Below, piece after piece: positions 6,026 to 9,150 of a stretch of DNA of 9,150 nt. Location of the stretch: positions 1-9,150 of the forward strand of contig JAHWHB010000073.1 of assembly GCA_019323575.1 (NCBI GenBank). The letters are read 5' to 3'. Within the stretch, counting starts at the first letter, position 1, and each line of letters starts with the position of its first letter. Origin of the DNA: Candidatus Woesearchaeota archaeon. GTDB lineage: Archaea; Nanobdellota; Nanobdellia; Woesearchaeales; ARS49. The position numbers were made by a program, and so were the translations under genes. Under the pieces are notes generated by a model that had not been told where the DNA came from, made no database searches, and saw only the letters and a list, made by a program, of their open reading frames with translations.

Positions 6026-6239
6026 GTTCTACGAGGATATAGTCTTCTCCGTCTTTTAGGACAATGAATGGTTTTCCTCTTATTGAGAGTTTTATTGATG
6101 CGCAGTCTGGTCCCAGCTCTTTTAGTCTTTTCATGAGGTACGCTAGGTTTTCTGCGTTGTTTTGCGCCTCTTCTAGGCTTGTGTTGAATCTTTTTTGGAA
6201 TTGTTGTGGATCTCTTACGAGTAAGTTCATTTGCATCAC
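6012..6239 (-). CDS. Small unknown protein (72-75 aa)
   Basis: No family recognised. The first half is helical and polar (QQFQKRFNTSLEEAQNNAEN onward). The second half looks like a beta hairpin (IKLSIRGKPFIVLKDGEDYI). It has one cysteine and no membrane segment. Start choice: the open frame begins with GTG ATG CAA ATG. The ATG at 6230 is preferred because GGGTGATG lies just upstream as a Shine-Dalgarno sequence and the TATA box at 6263-6272 predicts transcription near 6242; that gives a 72-residue product. The stop lies inside the end of the convergent 134-aa gene (14-base overlap). Real-gene evidence: its own promoter and RBS, a clean frame, and A/C-ending codons typical of this strand. Confidence 0.65.
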   Translation of the reverse strand: MMQMNLLVRDPQQFQKRFNTSLEEAQNNAENLAYLMKRLKELGPDCASIKLSIRGKPFIVLKDGEDYILVEPTEY

Positions 6240-6262
6240 CCTAAAATCTTCTTAGAATTTGG

Positions 6263-6272
6263 TGTATAAAAT
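6263..6272 (-). promoter_or_regulatory. TATA box of the small 72-75-aa gene
   Basis: On the - strand TTTTATAC (within ATATTTTATAC) places transcription start near 6242, about 12 bases before the preferred ATG at 6230, leaving room only for the GGGTGATG ribosome site. Confidence 0.45.
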
Positions 6273-6301
6273 ATTTCTGACCAATTTTTTTACAAAAAAC
6301 A

Positions 6302-6313
6302 AATAAATTTATT
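6302..6313 (+). promoter_or_regulatory. TATA region of the Lrp-like gene with a perfect 12-bp palindrome
   Basis: AATAAATTTATT is a perfect palindrome and also the best TATA-like element, with a start expected near 6333, some 24 bases before the ATG. AT-rich palindromes over promoters are typical operators of Lrp/AsnC proteins, so it may serve autoregulation. In AT-rich spacer DNA such a palindrome can also be chance. Confidence 0.4.
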
Positions 6314-6356
6314 AACTTGCTTGTTTTTCTTCAACTAGATGTAGAAAGGGGGGATT

Positions 6357-7385
6357 ATGGGAGTTAAGCTCGACGTTAAGGATAGAAGGCTTTTGGAAAT
6401 TTTTACGGATAATGCTGGTTTGTCTTTTGGTCAGCTGGCTAAGCAGGTTGGTCTTTCTAGGGAGGTTGTTGCTTATCGTTTGAAGCGTTTGAAGAAAGCG
6501 GGTATTTTGCAGCGTGTTGTTGCAAGGGTTGATATGACTAAGTTTTATTCTAATGCTTATATTATGTATTTGCGTTTTAACAGGCTGGATCAGGATGTTT
6601 TGAATCAGGCTGCTAGGTTTTTTGTTGATAATCCTTATGTTATGTGGGCTGCTTCTCTTGGAGGAGAGTATGATATTGGCACTAGTTTTCTTGCGAGGAG
6701 TCCTCAGGACCTGGCTGATTTTATGGGTTCTATGGAGCAGGCTTTTGCTGGTAATTTAAGGGAGTATGATTTGTTTCCTTATGATAGGGAGTTGAAGAAT
6801 ACTTACAAGGTTTATTTTTTGCAGAGGCAGGCTGAGCTTTCTGAAGCTTTGCTTCAGCCTAAGGTTGTTTCTGCTTTGAGGCTTGATGCTAAGGATAAGC
6901 TTTTGCTTTATGCTTTGTCTCAGAATGCCGAGCTTACTAATGGCCAGCTTGCCGGTCTTGTTGGCTTGTCAGAGGAAGCTGTTAGGTTGCGTAAGAGGAA
7001 TTACGAGAAAAATGGCATCATTAACGGTTATAGGGGGATTGTTGATTTTAGCAAGCTCGGCTTGTCTGCGTATTATGTTTTTCTTAAGTTCAGTAATGTG
7101 AATCCTGCTCTTGAGAGGAAGATTGAGTCTTTTGTGCAGTTGAATAACAACATCCATTATTGTGCTAAGATTATTGGCAAGTTTAACATTCAGGCTTGCA
7201 TCTGGGCTTTTTCCCCTTCTCATTATCAGTCTATTCTGCAGGAGATTAGGAATACTTTTAGTGATTCTTTGATTGAGTTTAGGTCTCAGATTATTTTCAA
7301 GGAGCACAAGCATACTTATTTTCCGCCTGCTGCGATTTTGGATGTTGATGTTAAGAAGGTGGCTGATTTTATTGATTATCACTGA
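6357..7385 (+). CDS. Lrp/AsnC-like transcriptional regulator with two HTH-effector modules (342 aa)
   Basis: Lrp/AsnC proteins bind DNA through an N-terminal winged helix and sense amino acids or other small ligands through an alpha/beta RAM domain that forms dimers and octamers. Family members are about 150 residues; this one is an internal duplication. Module 1: HTH at residues 8-52 (LSFGQLAKQVGLSREVVAYR, then LKRLKKAGIL) and RAM-like region at about 66-150. Module 2: HTH at 176-222 (LTNGQLAGLVGLSEEAVRLR onward) and RAM-like region at about 236-315 (AYYVFLKF, then CAKIIGKFNIQACIWAF). The halves align: LDVKDRRLLEIFTDNAGLS with LDAKDKLLLYALSQNAELT, and VDMTKFYSNAYIMYLRF with VDFSKLGLSAYYVFLKF. 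Module 2 has a more divergent recognition helix (RLRKRNYEKNGI). The ATG at 6357 follows AAAGGGGGG, a close but usable ribosome site. It ends one base before the stop of the convergent bud32 gene. Ligand and targets are unknown. Confidence 0.88.
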   Translation: MGVKLDVKDRRLLEIFTDNAGLSFGQLAKQVGLSREVVAYRLKRLKKAGILQRVVARVDMTKFYSNAYIMYLRFNRLDQDVLNQAARFFVDNPYVMWAASLGGEYDIGTSFLARSPQDLADFMGSMEQAFAGNLREYDLFPYDRELKNTYKVYFLQRQAELSEALLQPKVVSALRLDAKDKLLLYALSQNAELTNGQLAGLVGLSEEAVRLRKRNYEKNGIINGYRGIVDFSKLGLSAYYVFLKFSNVNPALERKIESFVQLNNNIHYCAKIIGKFNIQACIWAFSPSHYQSILQEIRNTFSDSLIEFRSQIIFKEHKHTYFPPAAILDVDVKKVADFIDYH

Positions 7386-7386
7386 C

Positions 7387-7968
7387 TTATTTCTTGTTTC
7401 TTCCTCTTTTTTGGACTGTTTCTAGTCTTTTCAGTACTTGTTCTGCTTCTGGGTTTGTCTCTTTGTATCCTTCTATTACTTGTTGTACGCATTCTTTGCT
7501 GATTTCGTGGTGTTTGCTTTCTAGTGCTCTTTCAAGAAGGTGTAGGTCCACTGCTTTGTCTTCTGTTTTCTGGCTTACATAGCTTAGTCCGAAGTCTATG
7601 AAGTGTATTTCGTCTTTTAGTATCATGTTTGATGTTGTCAGGTCCGAGTGTATTATGTGGTTTTTGTGCATCGTTCCTATTTTCCTGCCTATTTCTTTTG
7701 CGAGTTGCACGTTCATGACGTCTCTTACTTTTTGTCCGTCTATGTAGCTCATATCTATTTTCATTGTTTTGTCGCACGTGTTTAGTAGTTTTGGCGCTGG
7801 TATTCCTATTTTTTGCATTGTTTCTATGATTTTGGCTTCTTTTCTTGTTCTTGTTTTGCGTAGTTTTTCGTCTATTTCTTTTAGTCTGTAGTTTTTTTGC
7901 GGTCTTTCCTTTACCACAATCTCTCCTTGTTTGTACAGTTTTGCCTCTGCTCCGTGTCCGATTATCAT
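7387..7968 (-). CDS. bud32: KEOPS complex atypical kinase/ATPase Bud32
   Basis: Bud32 is the small RIO-like kinase/ATPase of the KEOPS complex. With Kae1, Cgi121 and Pcc1 it supports formation of t6A at position 37 of ANN-decoding tRNAs. Visible motifs: glycine loop GHGAEA at 4-9; VVKERPQKNYR with the ATP-binding Lys20; the RKEA region at 42-45; catalytic loop HSDLTTSN at 107-114 (Asp109, Asn114; the family usually has HGD); metal-binding DFG at 125-127; and the Bud32-specific EDKAVDLHLLERAL at 136-149. At 193 residues it is the usual free-standing size, so it is not fused to Kae1 as in some archaea. A basic C-terminus (KRGRNKK) matches the tail thought to contact tRNA or Kae1. Its ATG overlaps the stop of the preceding membrane-protein gene as ATGA (7965-7968), which indicates translational coupling in an operon with eS1. 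Confidence 0.94.
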   Translation of the reverse strand: MIIGHGAEAKLYKQGEIVVKERPQKNYRLKEIDEKLRKTRTRKEAKIIETMQKIGIPAPKLLNTCDKTMKIDMSYIDGQKVRDVMNVQLAKEIGRKIGTMHKNHIIHSDLTTSNMILKDEIHFIDFGLSYVSQKTEDKAVDLHLLERALESKHHEISKECVQQVIEGYKETNPEAEQVLKRLETVQKRGRNKK

Positions 7969-8441
7969 CTTTCTTGTTGGTATAATAGTTTAAGTGCCTT
8001 ATTTATTTGTTCTGGATTGTTTACGGTTTTTTTTAATTGTTCTATTTCTTTTTTTGTGCTTGCGCTGGTCAAAAGTGCTTTTGTAAGAGAGTATCCAAAG
8101 AGGACAAATCCTGCCAATGATACCGTTTGGGACTGCATGCACATGCCGACATGATAAGCAAGCATTCCTGCGATTGCTGTTATGAAATGTCCGTTTGTTG
8201 TTTGTCTTTTTTGTTTAGTGTGCATTACGATGGCATATTGTTTTAATTCTTCAAGGAAATAGGCTGTTGCCTCTCCGTACCAAAGGGAGCGCCTGTATTC
8301 CCTCATGAATTTTCTGGCATCCTGATACGGCTTGTCATATTCATCTATTTCTTCTTTTGCGTTGAGGTACTGTTTCACGCCGCCTATTGTCTGCAGTATG
8401 ATTTGTTCAAGCGGATTGTTGTTCAGAATCAGGTTTGGCAT
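7965..8441 (-). CDS. Unknown two-TM membrane protein between eS1 and bud32 (158 aa)
   Basis: No family recognised. An N-terminal charged helical domain (about residues 1-80, with RKFMREYRRSLWYGEATAYF in the middle) is followed by two hydrophobic helices, about 86-103 and 106-124, joined by a very short turn, and a charged C-terminal helix (130-158). This predicts a hairpin in the membrane with both ends on the same side; charged residues flanking the helices suggest that side is the cytoplasm. The start at 8441 lies inside the 3' end of the eS1 gene (35-base overlap, different frame). No Shine-Dalgarno sequence is evident, and the next in-frame ATG would cost 45 residues, so the overlap is kept. 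The 3' end overlaps bud32 by 4 bases. Codon use is more mixed than in its neighbours, with less strand skew, hinting at later arrival in the operon. A role at the membrane linked to translation is possible but unsupported. Confidence 0.7.
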   Translation of the reverse strand: MPNLILNNNPLEQIILQTIGGVKQYLNAKEEIDEYDKPYQDARKFMREYRRSLWYGEATAYFLEELKQYAIVMHTKQKRQTTNGHFITAIAGMLAYHVGMCMQSQTVSLAGFVLFGYSLTKALLTSASTKKEIEQLKKTVNNPEQINKALKLLYQQER

Positions 8442-9135
8442 CTTCAGCAGGTTTTTCTTCGGTTGTTTCTGTTTGTGTTGTCTCTTCAGTCTCTTTTTCT
8501 GCTTTTTTTGGTATTTCCGGCATTTTTTCCGGTGGGAGTGTGATTTTGAGTCCGAGTTCTTTTATTTTTTCGTGTGGTATTAGTTCTAGTTGTCTTATTT
8601 CGCATGCTGCCATTGGGTGTAGTTTTTTGAGCAGTTGGTACATTCCGTGTTGCAGTTTTTTCTGTGTTATTTCTCTGATTATTCCTTCTGCTTCGTTTTT
8701 TGCTATTGCGTTTGCGAGGTATGCTTTCTCCAGTTTTCGTATTGTTGTCAGCACGCTTCCTGTTGTTTTTCCTCGTGTGATTATTATTGGTTTGATTCTG
8801 ACTATTTTTTTGTCTTTGCTTTCTACTATGAATGAGTCTTCTATTTTGTTTCTTTGCCTTCGCATCAGTTTTTTGGCTGCTGCGGGCAGCATTTTGTAGC
8901 CTTCGAATTCTGTTTTTGCTGTGTCGTTTTTTGTTCCGGTTATTTTGAATGTGACGTTTATTGTTTGTTTTTGCGGGTCGTTTGTTAAAGTCATTAGGCT
9001 TACTGATATTTTTCTGCCTACTAGCTCTTGTACGTCTCCTACGTAGGATTCTCCTATGAATTGTTCGTTGAATAGTTTGGGTGCTAGTATTCTGACCCAT
9101 TTCTTTTTCTTTACTATTACTGCGCCTTTAGCCAT
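8407..9135 (-). CDS. rps3ae: Small ribosomal subunit protein eS1 (S3ae)
   Basis: eS1 belongs to the archaeal/eukaryotic 30S/40S ribosome and sits on the platform near the mRNA exit. The 242 residues show the family pattern: basic start MAKGAVIVKKKKWVRILAPK, then FIGESYVGDVQELVGRKISV (26-45), a beta-rich core with INVTFKITG (59-67), MRRQRNKIEDSFIVESKD (91-108), RIKPIIITRGKTTGS (113-127), and a helical region (132-175). Core length is normal. The tail from about residue 205 is an extra low-complexity Glu/Thr/Pro/Lys stretch with no obvious fold. The end of that tail is encoded in the region shared with the next gene. The ATG at 9135 is 15 bases from the window edge, and no RBS is visible in those bases, so the promoter lies outside. 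It appears to head an operon with the two-TM gene and bud32. Confidence 0.93.
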   Translation of the reverse strand: MAKGAVIVKKKKWVRILAPKLFNEQFIGESYVGDVQELVGRKISVSLMTLTNDPQKQTINVTFKITGTKNDTAKTEFEGYKMLPAAAKKLMRRQRNKIEDSFIVESKDKKIVRIKPIIITRGKTTGSVLTTIRKLEKAYLANAIAKNEAEGIIREITQKKLQHGMYQLLKKLHPMAACEIRQLELIPHEKIKELGLKITLPPEKMPEIPKKAEKETEETTQTETTEEKPAEDAKPDSEQQSA

Positions 9136-9150
9136 ATTGTTCGAAAAACA

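Noticed and set aside
8486..9100. 204-residue - strand frame inside eS1
   Set aside because: Arg/Asn/Thr/Lys-rich out-of-frame shadow of the eS1 gene.
1..9150. CRISPR array, insertion sequence or attachment site
   Set aside because: No regularly spaced repeats, transposase motifs or paired terminal repeats were seen; the only clear direct repeat is the promoter pair at 5492-5569.

Overview
The window looks archaeal. It carries eS1 (archaeal/eukaryotic ribosomal protein S3ae), the KEOPS kinase Bud32, an archaeal-type FtsZ, a double-module Lrp/AsnC regulator and TATA-like promoters. The very tight packing, the many unrecognised proteins and a Cys/Asn-rich surface protein with a Gly linker and C-terminal membrane anchor suggest a small-genome DPANN lineage of the Woesearchaeota/Pacearchaeota kind. 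That placement is inference from gene style, not a tested phylogeny.

Layout. 1-965 (+): C-terminal end of a secreted, membrane-anchored surface protein. 1035-3635 (+): a large, mostly helical coiled-coil protein, probably leaderless. 3641-5300 (-): ftsZ followed by an unknown 193-residue protein, separated only by a T10 tract. 5301-5620: a 320-base gap holding divergent promoters, a long near-perfect direct repeat and a structured ftsZ leader. 5621-6025 (+): a small predicted winged-helix protein transcribed away from ftsZ. 6012-6239 (-): a small unknown protein, overlapping it tail to tail. 6357-7385 (+): a tandem Lrp/AsnC-like regulator. 7387-9135 (-): an overlapping operon of eS1, an unknown two-TM protein and bud32.

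How the genes fit together. The right end is translation related (ribosomal protein and t6A-modification kinase), with an undescribed membrane protein wedged between. The centre is a cell-division locus: ftsZ, a possible co-transcribed partner and a divergent candidate regulator sharing one control region. No CRISPR array, tRNA, rRNA or insertion sequence was seen.

Two window-wide signals stand out. First, the + strand is strongly enriched in G+T whichever strand is coding, so + strand genes favour codons ending in T/G and - strand genes codons ending in A/C. Second, that skew is missing in the first ~1.1 kb of the coiled-coil gene and weaker in the two-TM gene, which may mark recently acquired or exchanged DNA. 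The best candidate for something undescribed is the ftsZ control region with its flanking unknown genes.
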